Positions 21,101-28,674 of a stretch of DNA of 34,500 nt are shown one piece after another. Source of the stretch: Symbiodinium natans (lineage: Eukaryota; Sar; Dinophyceae; Suessiales; Symbiodiniaceae); assembly GCA_905221605.1 (NCBI GenBank), contig CAJNDS010001757.1, forward strand, positions 403,001 to 437,500. Direction: 5' to 3'. The translations under genes were made by a program, and so were the position numbers. The notes under the pieces are model-generated. The model saw nothing but the letters and a program-made list of their open reading frames with translations, ran no database searches and was not told the origin of the DNA. The number at the start of each line of letters is the position of its first letter. The stretch's first letter is position 1.

Positions 21101-24100
21101 GAATCCCGGATCCATTAGCACCGTGAGGTCCTACATAGAGTGCCCTCACCAAGCGCTTTCCGCGGTGCTCTGGGTAGTCCTTCTGAGGCTTCCCAAAGCC
21201 CACAACCCCAAACTCACAGCTCTTCACTGGCTGAACTGTCGACCCACGCAGTCTCTCCAACGGCGTGCTGTGTTCCTTGGACACATGAAACAAGTTATGC
21301 ATCCTCACAGAGTACCTCATGGCCTCAACAAACAGATGGCTCCCTAGAGGCAACTTTTCACCTACACGCTCTTCTAAGCCCAGCCAAACAGACCAGAACG
21401 CTTCTTTCACAAGGCAAACATGGCGTTCAACGATGCCCTTCGCTTGAGGTCTGTTTATCGCGAACGGGACCCAGTGCATTGACCTCCCCCCGAATGTCCG
21501 GTGTTTCGCTGCATTGCGGAAAACACTCTCGAGGAGATTTTCTTGGTCCCCGTGGACAACAATGTCCAATCCACTCAATCCCATTTCCGTAAAGGCTTTG
21601 CAAACCGATACAGCGGGCACTTCATCCTCAGGTCCTAAGACCACGGTATGTATGTACCCCGACACCACATGAACCATGAGAAGGAAACGAACATTCTTTC
21701 CGAAAAATCCAAAGTCGACTTGCAACTCTCCGGGTCCGTGGTGGTGTTTCATGTGCTTCCTACGAGCCGGCACTCTCCCTCTAGCGCTTTGACATGTGTC
21801 ACAGCAACTAAGATAAGGTTGGTGGCCCTTATTTCGGTGCGCCTTCAGCCGCTCCGAGGTCAAATAGACCGGAACCTCAGGATCCAGAGCATCGCTCACC
21901 ACCTCCGGGGAACTCAGGGCACCCGGTTCACCTGAGGGAACATTCTCCACACGGGGTTTCTTTCGAACATCGGAGGGCCTAGGGGGTTCACTTCCGCTGG
22001 GTTTCGCAAGTTCAGCTTCCAACGGATCAGGAATCAACTCTTCCTCCGACTCCGAATTCACAACAACCGGGGTCGGCAAACCAGCAAGCATACGCAGGGC
22101 CTCAGAACGTGCCACGGCCTTCTTTTGCTCGGACCCCCGCAGGGACCCAAGCCCACACAAGGCCCACTTCTTCAAGGCACGCCAACGTTTCATCATTGGC
22201 CCTTTTGCTTCCTCGCCCGTAGGCTCAGCTTTCAACTCACAAGCAAGCACGCCACGCAAAAACAACAGGCGGCGCACAACACTCCAAGACCTACGTGGCA
22301 CACGTCCTACCAAAGTTACACGCACAAACTTCAGCCTACTCCTACGGCGCACACTCAAAAGCTTCACGCACCTACGCAGCCAACCTCTGAAAACCAAACC
22401 CAGAACCAACCCTAAAGCCAAGGCACTGCTTCCTTTCCATGAAGACCTGGGCACAGAGGGACAGTGTGCAGACCCATTCGCGGCAGGCAGGCTGCACTCA
22501 CAGTCACCTACCAAGCACTCAAACGCTCCTACCCTACCTCCTAATGCACACAGCCAGTCTCCTACTGCAAACAGCAGGGCTTTCAGACCTACTCCTACCA
22601 ATTTTGTGCATTGCGGCGAAGATCGGAGCAACTCATGCCCGGCTTTTAGGCCCTCAGGGCCCATACCCAAGCATATCAATCCATCTCGGAGCCAGAGTCT
22701 CCCACATCCGAATTGTCCATAGGTGGGTTTGGAACCACCATACTCGTCTCTGCCGGCGGGGTCAAAGGAGAAGCGCTCCCCGGACTTCCAATGCCACCGA
22801 CCATTGGCTCCATTGGGACCTCGGAACTCACGTCCATAGGGGTCCCAGGGGCACCGAATGCCTCCACGGGCGTCATCGGCGTCTCGACCTCCATTGGAAC
22901 CTCGCCCGCAAGCTCCCTCAATGTATCTGGGTGCGGTGTCGATGGAGGCGGTAGAGGAGGCGGAGGTATAGGCAGGCTTGCTTCCATAGGCGTGCCTGGT
23001 GCCCAAGATGGAGGAGGTAGAGGAGGCGGAGTTAGAGGCATGCCTGCTTCCATAGGCGTGCCTGGTGCCGAAGATGGAGCATAGGAAAAGACGGACGGCG
23101 TAAGCGGGGAAGGAGGGCTGAACGGCAAGGAAGCCGGAGGCCCTGGTGGAAAAGCGGGGCCCGTCGACGATGATGGAGCCACCTCGGCTGTTGCAGCTCT
23201 CTTCATGTCGGCATGCAATCGAATCATTGCCTCGGCTTTTGCACGCGCTTGGTTGAGCAAAGCCCACCCCGAAGGAGGTGGAGCTGGGGCACTTTTGTGA
23301 AGAGGCGGTGCCGTGCCACCCGACGCGGATGGTGCAACATCCGGTATTATAGTTGGCGGTTGAGCAGCCAAAGTCACCCGGCGGTTGCTCTGGACGAGCA
23401 CGTCCGCCAAAAGCGCTCTCAAGTCGGCAGCCGGCACACGCTCGACCTTGAGCTCGTTTGGCAGAATGCTTGCTAGCCCTGCCTCGAACAACTGGTATTG
23501 AGCAGGATGGCACCGCAACTCTCGAATCGCCTCCAGGTACAGAAGGAATTTCTTCAAGGTGAGCTGGATGCCAACCTGATTGTTGCGCCAGTACCCCCTT
23601 TGCTCGCATGGAAGGTGCGGTTGGCGGATGGTAGCACTCACATCGGCAACTACCACCCCCATGGTGGTCAAAACATAGCCATACCTTGCATACTCTGCAC
23701 GACGGTCGTGCTCCTCGACGAGGGTGTCCGTCAAAACCGACTGGTCCACCGTCGGAGCAGCAATGGCTCGCAGCTCGGCAATGAGCATAGGTTGCTTCAC
23801 CGGAATGCCGCTTGTATTGATCACCAACTCCTGTGTCTCCAACTCCCCAAGGCAGGCTGGAATCCCCAACAGCCGTTCGACCGAGCCAGGGGTCGAGGTA
23901 AAAAGGTCGATGTTTTGGAGAAGCTGCCTCGAAAGAGACAGCTGACCTTCCTCCTCGAAACGGTGCGCAAGACGAGCAATCATGCTCGTCGAAAAGGCTT
24001 CCACCTGGGCCACACTCCCACTTTGGGAGTTCACAAGACAGAGCGGAGGCGAGGCTTCCGGAAGCTCCATCCTTTACAAGGTCCCTTACAAAGGCTCCAG

Positions 24101-26618
24101 GCTTTGAGCAAAACACTCCTAGAGCACACAACACCAGCAATGCTTTCAGAAACACTCCTGGCCAACGCAAGCTCCGAAAGGCACACTTCCTCTCTTCACT
24201 CTGTCCCAACAAACACTCAGGCACACAAGCGCTGGGGTGCAAGTCACTCCTACGTCCTACACGCAAGACACTCCTACTCCTAATGCAAACACTCTGAGGC
24301 TGGAGCGGCACAGGCCCTACCCCTACGCACTCAAAAACCTTGTCTCCACAGCGTGTGTCCCTACTGGTTTGCTTCTCCAAAGACGTGTTGCTTGCAGACT
24401 TAAGCAAAACAGCTGCGGCGGAACATAAAGCTTCAGCACAACATGCAGAGGGTGGGGTTTCCAGGTCTACTCCTACTTTTGCAACTGCAGCATGCTCACA
24501 TCCACTCAAACGCTCCTGTAAAACATGCTCATGCAGCTCGTGTTCCCCCACATGTTGCTTCACTGAAAATGCTCGCAGCAAAAACTTAAAAGGTGTCACC
24601 TCCAATGCTCTTCCTACGTTGGGCGGTGCCTTCTTCTGCACCTTATCCACTTCCATCGCGTCGTCGTTCGGGCTCCACCCCGGCTTGGGTGAGTCCCCTT
24701 TGCTTCTTCTTCCTTTCGGCTTTGCCTTGGTAGGGCCAATCTCCTTAGCCAACGCCCACCAGCTCCTGGCTTCACGAACCAAAGGCACCCACATCGAGGA
24801 ACCTCGTTCCGTCTGCTTCACCAAGCAGCTTGCTCCAGGCTCTGAGGTGAGCCAGGTACTCCATCCCGAAAGGGATGCTTGCCAAGAACTGACTACGTTG
24901 AAACCAATCTTGCAAACCAAGACCTGTTGAAGCACTACGGGCCCCAACTTCCCAAACTTCACCCGAATGTCAACCAACTTGACACATTCCATGGGCGTAT
25001 CGCTAGCACTCATGAGCACAGGAAGAGGTCCCGAATGCTCCTTGACGACTTCGTAAAAACCCAACGCACTCTCTGACAACACGTGGCAGGTGGCTCCACT
25101 ATCAATGAGCCATGCGAAAGAGCTATTCCTAGAGGAGGACTGGTTCAGTCTCTCGATCTCTCCGTTCGTCATGGTGAGACGAGGGGGCTCAGCTTCATTG
25201 GGCTCATTAGTTCTTGTCCCCGGACCCAAGCCACTCAGATGATGAGACCGCATTGCCATCACCTGATCAGACTGCTCGTCTTCCACAGCTCGGCCCTTGG
25301 GCTTTCCTTTGTTCTTTGGCTTCCCCTTGGGCTTTCCACCCTTTCCTTTGTCGGTCTTCCCTTTGCCTTTGCCCTTCCCTTTAGGGCTCTTCTCTCGATT
25401 CTTGGACCCAGAAGGCTTCCCACCTTTCGGTTCATCCCTCTTCTTCCCTTTGCCAGAGCTCTTGTCGGGGCACTGCCAACTCATATGGCCTGATTTGCCA
25501 CAGTTCCAGCAGAGGCCGCGCTCCCCAACTGCATTCAGCGAACCAGCATCACACAATCGGGTTTGCTCCTCGTAGAACCGGATGCTTTCAACCAGTTCCT
25601 CCCAGCTCCCAGACTTCCCATGCAGGACAACGTAATGCCTACACTCTGGGCTGACAGATTGAAGAAGAAGGGTTGAACGATCAGATGCTCCAAGCCTCAG
25701 TTCAGGGAACCGATGCAGCTTCTGGTCTACCTTCCCAAGCTCGTCCTCAAGGAAGCGGACGCAGTCAAGCGGTCGCTTGTACGAACTCGCCTTCGAAGTT
25801 AGGCGAAGGGCTTCATCTCTCACAGCAATGGCCTCCATGCGAGAGACAATGCTGAAGGTCTGGTGCATTTGACGCATCACCTCATAACCACAAGCAGCTT
25901 GTCCTTGACGCATCGACGTGCTTCTCACCAGTTCCATCCCACGTTCGAACTTCTGCAGACTTTGTTGCAGGTAGTAAAACAACCTTGCCGAACGCGATGC
26001 TACCGGAACTGCCATGTCAGACTGCTTGATCTCACGGTCATGCGTCATTGCCTGGCGCAACTCATTGACATAGTTGTCGTCTATCAACGCCAGCCAGGAA
26101 GCAAGCACCTCGCACCACCGATGGTACTCCTCCAGCTCTCTCACACGCCCTTTTCCCATCGACACATTATCGATGAGCGGCAATGCTGGCAGATACTTCT
26201 CTGCACGGTTACTTCCAACATGCAGGTTCTGTGATGGCGCCGGTGGAGGAGCAGAAGCCTTTGCCGTGGGACTTCCAGCAGCTGCTGCACTTGAAGCACC
26301 CCCAAATGGGTTGCTCACAGCTGCCGACAATGCTTCCTGCTCACGTCTTCTTCTCTCGTCGGCCTCCATCTTTGCCACCAAAACTTGAAGTGTCTGTTGC
26401 TGATTCTGCATCATCATTTGCTGACTCTGCATCATCTGGACCATCATCTGCTGGAGTTGAGGGTCAAGTCCGACGACCGTGGCGGGTCCTCCCGCTGGAG
26501 CAGAAGCTCCAGGGGGTTGTGTTGGCGGTTGTTGCCCGTCCTGGGCACCACCGGGGCCAAACAAAGCTTCGTCGTCTTCGTCTTTAGGCACAGGAGTCGA
26601 CAGCCCGGGGTCAGCCAT
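18129..26618 (-). CDS. Ty1/copia Gag-Pol polyprotein with methyltransferase-like tail
   Basis: A 2829-residue frame from ATG 26618 in GCCATGG context. Visible domains in order: Pro/Gln/Met-rich N-terminus (1-100); gag; zinc knuckle C370-C373-H378-C383; a Lys/Gly tract (385-445); aspartic protease DSGA at D506; a long linker (640-1560); integrase zinc site H1594-H1599-C1606-C1609 with catalytic D1635, D1691, E1731; RT with YVDD at 2228-2231; RNase H with D2413. Integrase before RT defines Ty1/copia. The last 230 residues add a fold with VIEVFCS (2617) and SPC (C2680) spaced like motifs I and IV of C5-cytosine methyltransferases, then EWP-x2-C (about 2728) and SHQH (about 2790). All main catalytic residues seem intact and there is no stop, so the copy is probably young. 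Linker residues 850-1314 look like out-of-frame translation of the nested ORF. No LTRs seen. Confidence 0.9.
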   Translation of the reverse strand: MADPGLSTPVPKDEDDEALFGPGGAQDGQQPPTQPPGASAPAGGPATVVGLDPQLQQMMVQMMQSQQMMMQNQQQTLQVLVAKMEADERRRREQEALSAAVSNPFGGASSAAAAGSPTAKASAPPPAPSQNLHVGSNRAEKYLPALPLIDNVSMGKGRVRELEEYHRWCEVLASWLALIDDNYVNELRQAMTHDREIKQSDMAVPVASRSARLFYYLQQSLQKFERGMELVRSTSMRQGQAACGYEVMRQMHQTFSIVSRMEAIAVRDEALRLTSKASSYKRPLDCVRFLEDELGKVDQKLHRFPELRLGASDRSTLLLQSVSPECRHYVVLHGKSGSWEELVESIRFYEEQTRLCDAGSLNAVGERGLCWNCGKSGHMSWQCPDKSSGKGKKRDEPKGGKPSGSKNREKSPKGKGKGKGKTDKGKGGKPKGKPKNKGKPKGRAVEDEQSDQVMAMRSHHLSGLGPGTRTNEPNEAEPPRLTMTNGEIERLNQSSSRNSSFAWLIDSGATCHVLSESALGFYEVVKEHSGPLPVLMSASDTPMECVKLVDIRVKFGKLGPVVLQQVLVCKIGFNVVSSWQASLSGWSTWLTSEPGASCLVKQTERGSSMWVPLVREARSWWALAKEIGPTKAKPKGRRSKGDSPKPGWSPNDDAMEVDKVQKKAPPNVGRALEVTPFKFLLRAFSVKQHVGEHELHEHVLQERLSGCEHAAVAKVGVDLETPPSACCAEALCSAAAVLLKSASNTSLEKQTSRDTRCGDKVFECVGVGPVPLQPQSVCIRSRSVLRVGRRSDLHPSACVPECLLGQSEERKCAFRSLRWPGVFLKALLVLCALGVFCSKPGAFVRDLVKDGASGSLASALSCELPKWECGPGGSLFDEHDCSSCAPFRGGRSAVSFEAASPKHRPFYLDPWLGRTAVGDSSLPWGVGDTGVGDQYKRHSGEATYAHCRAASHCCSDGGPVGFDGHPRRGARPSCRVCKVWLCFDHHGGGSCRCECYHPPTAPSMRAKGVLAQQSGWHPAHLEEIPSVPGGDSRVAVPSCSIPVVRGRASKHSAKRAQGRACAGCRLESAFGGRARPEQPPGDFGCSTANYNTGCCTIRVGWHGTASSQKCPSSTSFGVGFAQPSACKSRGNDSIACRHEESCNSRGGSIIVDGPRFSTRASGFLAVQPSFPAYAVRLFLCSIFGTRHAYGSRHASNSASSTSSILGTRHAYGSKPAYTSASSTASIDTAPRYIEGACGRGSNGGRDADDARGGIRCPWDPYGREFRGPNGANGRWHWKSGERFSFDPAGRDEYGGSKPTYGQFGCGRLWLRDGLICLGMGPEGLKAGHELLRSSPQCTKLVGVGLKALLFAVGDWLCALGGRVGAFECLVGDCECSLPAANGSAHCPSVPRSSWKGSSALALGLVLGLVFRGWLRRCVKLLSVRRRSRLKFVRVTLVGRVPRRSWSVVRRLLFLRGVLACELKAEPTGEEAKGPMMKRWRALKKWALCGLGSLRGSEQKKAVARSEALRMLAGLPTPVVVNSESEEELIPDPLEAELAKPSGSEPPRPSDVRKKPRVENVPSGEPGALSSPEVVSDALDPEVPVYLTSERLKAHRNKGHQPYLSCCDTCQSARGRVPARRKHMKHHHGPGELQVDFGFFGKNVRFLLMVHVVSGYIHTVVLGPEDEVPAVSVCKAFTEMGLSGLDIVVHGDQENLLESVFRNAAKHRTFGGRSMHWVPFAINRPQAKGIVERHVCLVKEAFWSVWLGLEERVGEKLPLGSHLFVEAMRYSVRMHNLFHVSKEHSTPLERLRGSTVQPVKSCEFGVVGFGKPQKDYPEHRGKRLVRALYVGPHGANGSGIRVFVPIGIGKPPRLEIFSSFRAKDPVEFDKAALRDLRGNKEDPERPIKFDVPIDGPSPPLDSPNIPEGSLEFPVERTEPPALEGPEAMEEEGELDGYSPDFSDVPEETGMEVEPPGGVGLEDLDAPMDPGEDDAMEEGLTWLYEHGLRQLFDGPDLRVTTKIRKGDNVKEWFRMKFGGKKIWVHVPDNAVCEVSGKVLPRKHLEEGMRLELSELDAFGVATIIGEAEARKRATRRIHTTRWVLTSKPSATNPERVRARLVVRDYAFGSNPLADGIYSPTTSLEALRGVLAIHAVRGGTLLSADVSVAFMQAPVQGVECIRFPNGMYDEENKPLFAQLHKAMNGLRVGPLSWYLEFTSTLRKQFGFGETADPTVHHRLEKDGALTLVLVYVDDLIIFSQNPPVAKDLYAKLAKIYKMKQTGLLEPGKTGQLEFLGRVIARTTEHGPVFFGLKPGYLKSLGEEFGISGKGVKPVLGNLEREYRKKEAGTPISTEAYERYRRVLGKLMWASLTLPHLSYPVGFLGRYQSDPDSQAEACLRRVVRWVMALPEYLQRFSAEALEYPCCASETMLSGFVDASWNICSVSGAIVKWHGIMIKTFSRKQSVTALSSAEAELAALTEAAKESVYLSLLMETLLYGMPKGETGEFPIHLASDSEAALSISKMTGLLRRVRHLELRHRYLQELVHLERLILSFISGERNPADGLTKSPEELLLEHLLVACGLERVCEEDLQGLVVPEHLRERMEELEEVCEKLEKIPTNLAKYEPVARDLALGSVPLLVIEVFCSTDSALCRACARDRVAYIGITEKEDFLSKSTQMFLGEVLLCLLSRKPPQIYVHIASPCTAGCSYRFKNWHRPKFRHRWREQVKKHVASWKALGRLLEDRCKEILVTQEWPKNCGLWKEESYLKEKKRLGLNFGRVVDRCAFDGVFKRWFFATNREEWSEIFSGKPCDKSHQHVSLASVEETGIYPTKLGRALLRAAKVTLGLVGTPS
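22676..24070 (-). CDS. Nested 464-codon ORF inside the copia polyprotein, other frame
   Basis: ATG-initiated frame on the same strand as the polyprotein, shifted by one base, covering polyprotein codons 850-1314. The product has a leucine-rich, probably helical N-terminal 240 residues (LLQNIDLFTS, LRAIAAPTVD, LKKFLLYLEAIRELRCHPAQ), then a Pro-rich tail with a 22-residue repeat (APGTPMEA...PPPLPPPS) and an acidic end. Its composition is that of a folded domain plus a disordered tail. The polyprotein reading of the same bases is rich in Cys, Ser, Arg and Gly and looks like shadow sequence. I recognise no family. It could be an acquired accessory gene read by internal initiation or frameshifting, or a host exon captured by the element. 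Which frame is translated is not settled by sequence alone. Confidence 0.55.
   Translation of the reverse strand: MELPEASPPLCLVNSQSGSVAQVEAFSTSMIARLAHRFEEEGQLSLSRQLLQNIDLFTSTPGSVERLLGIPACLGELETQELVINTSGIPVKQPMLIAELRAIAAPTVDQSVLTDTLVEEHDRRAEYARYGYVLTTMGVVVADVSATIRQPHLPCEQRGYWRNNQVGIQLTLKKFLLYLEAIRELRCHPAQYQLFEAGLASILPNELKVERVPAADLRALLADVLVQSNRRVTLAAQPPTIIPDVAPSASGGTAPPLHKSAPAPPPSGWALLNQARAKAEAMIRLHADMKRAATAEVAPSSSTGPAFPPGPPASLPFSPPSPLTPSVFSYAPSSAPGTPMEAGMPLTPPPLPPPSWAPGTPMEASLPIPPPPLPPPSTPHPDTLRELAGEVPMEVETPMTPVEAFGAPGTPMDVSSEVPMEPMVGGIGSPGSASPLTPPAETSMVVPNPPMDNSDVGDSGSEMD
22941..23072 (-). repeat. 66-bp tandem repeat in the nested ORF
   Basis: Two 66-bp units (22941-23006 and 23007-23072) plus a short third start. 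Each encodes a 22-residue Pro-rich repeat in the nested frame. Because 66 is a multiple of three, the duplication keeps both overlapping frames open. Confidence 0.8.
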
Positions 26619-27042
26619 GGCTTCTAGTTTCTACGAGCGTGCTACACACGCTCCGCTACCATGTGAAAACACAGCAGCAGCGCGCTGAACCCTCTTTCTC
26701 ACGACTTGAGCCAAAGTCAAAGCCGGAGGCTTCGTCAGTGAAAGTTGACACACAGGTGAAAACTCTGCTCTGCCACGTGTTCTCTACAGCCACAAAACAA
26801 ACTCAAACGTCAGTGGGAGTTCTCGGGACCTCCCCAACTACACCTAAAGCAAGCAAAAACGTGCACAGTCACTTCTACAGCTTCTAGACACACATTCCTA
26901 CAACTCAAGCACTTCAAAAGGCTTTTCTACTCAAAGCAGCACTTCCGTCGAGCCTCCAAGGCACAACTACGGAGTTCCTACAACTACACACACACAACTC
27001 TAAGCCAGCATGCAGGACAACAAAGTTAACATGTCCTTAGAT
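26619..27042 (-). other. Leader of the copia polyprotein
   Basis: About 420 bp upstream of the polyprotein ATG, without a gene. It carries a DinoSL-like 11-mer at 26705-26715 and Thr/Ser-codon-like CTACAAC and ACACAC stretches near 26990. No copy of it is visible downstream of the polyprotein, so I do not call an LTR. Confidence 0.45.
26705..26715 (-). other. Candidate relic spliced-leader sequence upstream of copia ATG
   Basis: On the minus strand the bases read TTTGGCTCAAG, identical to the last 11 nt of the dinoflagellate spliced leader. They lie 87 nt upstream of the polyprotein ATG, in the sense orientation. A CCG that could correspond to the leader start lies 8 nt further upstream. DinoSL relics mark genes that were trans-spliced, reverse transcribed and reinserted; applying that here is inference. 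Confidence 0.45.
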
Positions 27043-27053
27043 AGGAACTTTCA
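27043..27053. repeat. Right copy of the 11-bp direct repeat
   Basis: AGGAACTTTCA, identical to 18001-18011. It lies just left of a small ATG frame at 27060. See the left copy for interpretation. Confidence 0.35.
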
Positions 27054-27059
27054 TTTCAC

Positions 27060-27227
27060 ATGGCTGGAGGATTTGCAGAGCGAGAAGCGCGGTGGCTCGA
27101 AGATTCCATCTGCATAGACTGCAAGCAGCCGCTGTATGATGCCTATTTTTGGGTAAGCCGCTTTTGGGGGAGAAATGGACGCCGGGAGGCAGCTCTGGCT
27201 GGAGAACCGATTGAAAAACACAAATAA
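27060..27227 (+). CDS. Small hypothetical ORF or first exon
   Basis: A 55-codon frame beginning ATGGCTGGAGG. The product opens MAGGFAEREARWLEDSICID and includes a C-x2-C pair (ICIDCKQP). A GTAAG donor-like site follows TATTTTTGG near 27152, so the real exon may end there after about 31 residues. It could be the first exon of a host gene displaced by the retrotransposon insertion. No downstream exon was recognised. Confidence 0.25.
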   Translation: MAGGFAEREARWLEDSICIDCKQPLYDAYFWVSRFWGRNGRREAALAGEPIEKHK

Positions 27228-27447
27228 TTGTTTTCCTTTCAAGTTGGAACAGAAACAGGCTTTTTCCACACGCAACAATGTTTTGGAAGTGTTGTTGTTC
27301 TGAACGGCTCGGACGTGTCAAACTGTCTAGATTTCACCAACAGTTGCAGTGTTTTGTTGTATTTTTCGCTTGTTTTGGAGTTGCGTGAATTTTTGACATG
27401 TTTCTTGATTGTTGATGCTTTGAACCGCGTCCGCTTTTTTCAAGCGT

Positions 27448-27483
27448 GGGAGCGGTGGGAGGGGGCTTGGGCGGGAGGGCGGG
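27448..27483 (+). other. Candidate G-quadruplex tract
   Basis: Seven runs of at least three G in 36 nt (GGG at 27448 and 27457, GGGGG at 27461, then runs to 27483) with loops of 1-6 nt. It is followed by a CpG-rich GCCGCGGCCGCGCG stretch. Confidence 0.6.
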
Positions 27484-27990
27484 CCGCGGCCGCGCGTGCT
27501 GAGGCCTGTGAATGCCCAAATGCTCTGGCTTGTCATGCCCAGCCAGTCGGGCTCAACGGATGTGCGACAGGAACAGTGCTGCCTGCCATCGGCGCGTCTG
27601 GGCGACAACCTTGGATTTCCAGTTGTTGCTCTGTCCTGTCAATCGTTCACATGTTCTGCATCCTTTGTTTCGAAGCTTCAGCTATGTCTTCCAGAAGCCT
27701 GAGTACATCAGATTGCTGTGACGGCACATGCCAATTGTACACATGTTCCAGTGGTTTGTGATTGACAAGCACGCAGGCAGCTTCCATGCTTCTGACAGAT
27801 GCCAGCTGCATTCAAACGTGCGCGGACTTGAGCACCATCGTCTCGGAAAAGGCGTGTTGCAAGCTCGATAGCTGTCTGGCTTTCACGTGTCCAGTTGGCT
27901 TCACGCCACTTTCTGGCACACGTAGCACAGTGTCACACACATCCTGTTGCGTGCAAGAGTGTTCATCTTTCCAATGCCCGGTTTGGAGTG

Positions 27991-28027
27991 TCCCCTAGGT
28001 CCCGAACCCCTACGGTTCCCCTAGGTC
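27991..28027. repeat. Short direct repeat TCCCCTAGGTC
   Basis: TCCCCTAGGTC occurs at 27991-28001 and 28017-28027, 26 bp apart. Confidence 0.6.
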
Positions 28028-28417
28028 GGCTGCCTTGCGTCTGTGTGGGAAGGGTGAGGGGGTGGGATGTCGAGCGGGAGCTGCACACCCCTTGCAGGGA
28101 GCGCGGGCCCCGGACATCTCACCCCGCCTGCAAGTGGAGACGTCAGAAGAAGACAGAAGAAGAAGACTTTAGGGCTCAAGGGGCTAGGGGAAGCGGCTTT
28201 GCCTGCAAGCATCCGACGCCCCTCCTTTTTGTTTTTTCTGATGCTCACTATTGCTCAAACCCCTCTCCCCTTTTTTGCTCCTATCCGCCGTGGCTCGGGT
28301 CGGTGCTCATCTTGCTCGTGCACCCCCTCTTTTTTGCCGATGATGCTGGCCATTGCGTCAGAACGCTCGCTCGTCGAGGATTGCGAGGCTGATGGCTGAC
28401 TGGCTGGCGGGCGCAGT

Positions 28418-28674
28418 ATGGGCAAAAGACTGGCGATAGAGTGCCACATCTGGTGTTTGGGATGCAGCCCTTTCCCCTAAACCCAAAGGAAACTCACCAA
28501 GTGTGGCCTGTCTTTGGTGTTTTCTTGTCATGGGCGCAAAGACTGGCGATTGGTGCGCCAAATTTGGTGTTTTGGATGCAACCCTAGCCCCTAAACGCCA
28601 AGGAAACTCAAAGTAGCCGGTCTATATCGTCCCGTCACCAAGTCTGGCCTGTCTTTGGGTCCTTTTTTCATGGG
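28418..28674. repeat. 112-bp tandem duplication, diverged
   Basis: ATGGGC(G/A)(C/A)AAAGACTGGCGAT starts at 28418 and 28530, and CATGGG recurs at 28669. Between these starts the units share TGGTGTTT, GGATGCA, CCCCTAAAC, AAGGAAACTCA and GGCCTGTCTTTGG in order. The second unit carries a roughly 30-bp insertion. No coding potential is apparent. Confidence 0.7.

Noticed and set aside
18012-27042. LTR pair for the copia element
   Set aside because: No shared stretch beyond the 11-bp repeat could be found between the 3' flank and the leader, although a by-eye search could miss a diverged LTR.
27228-27761. 177-codon plus-strand frame
   Set aside because: It starts on TTG, crosses the G-rich tract, is Cys/Ser-rich without pattern, and has overlapping frames of similar quality.
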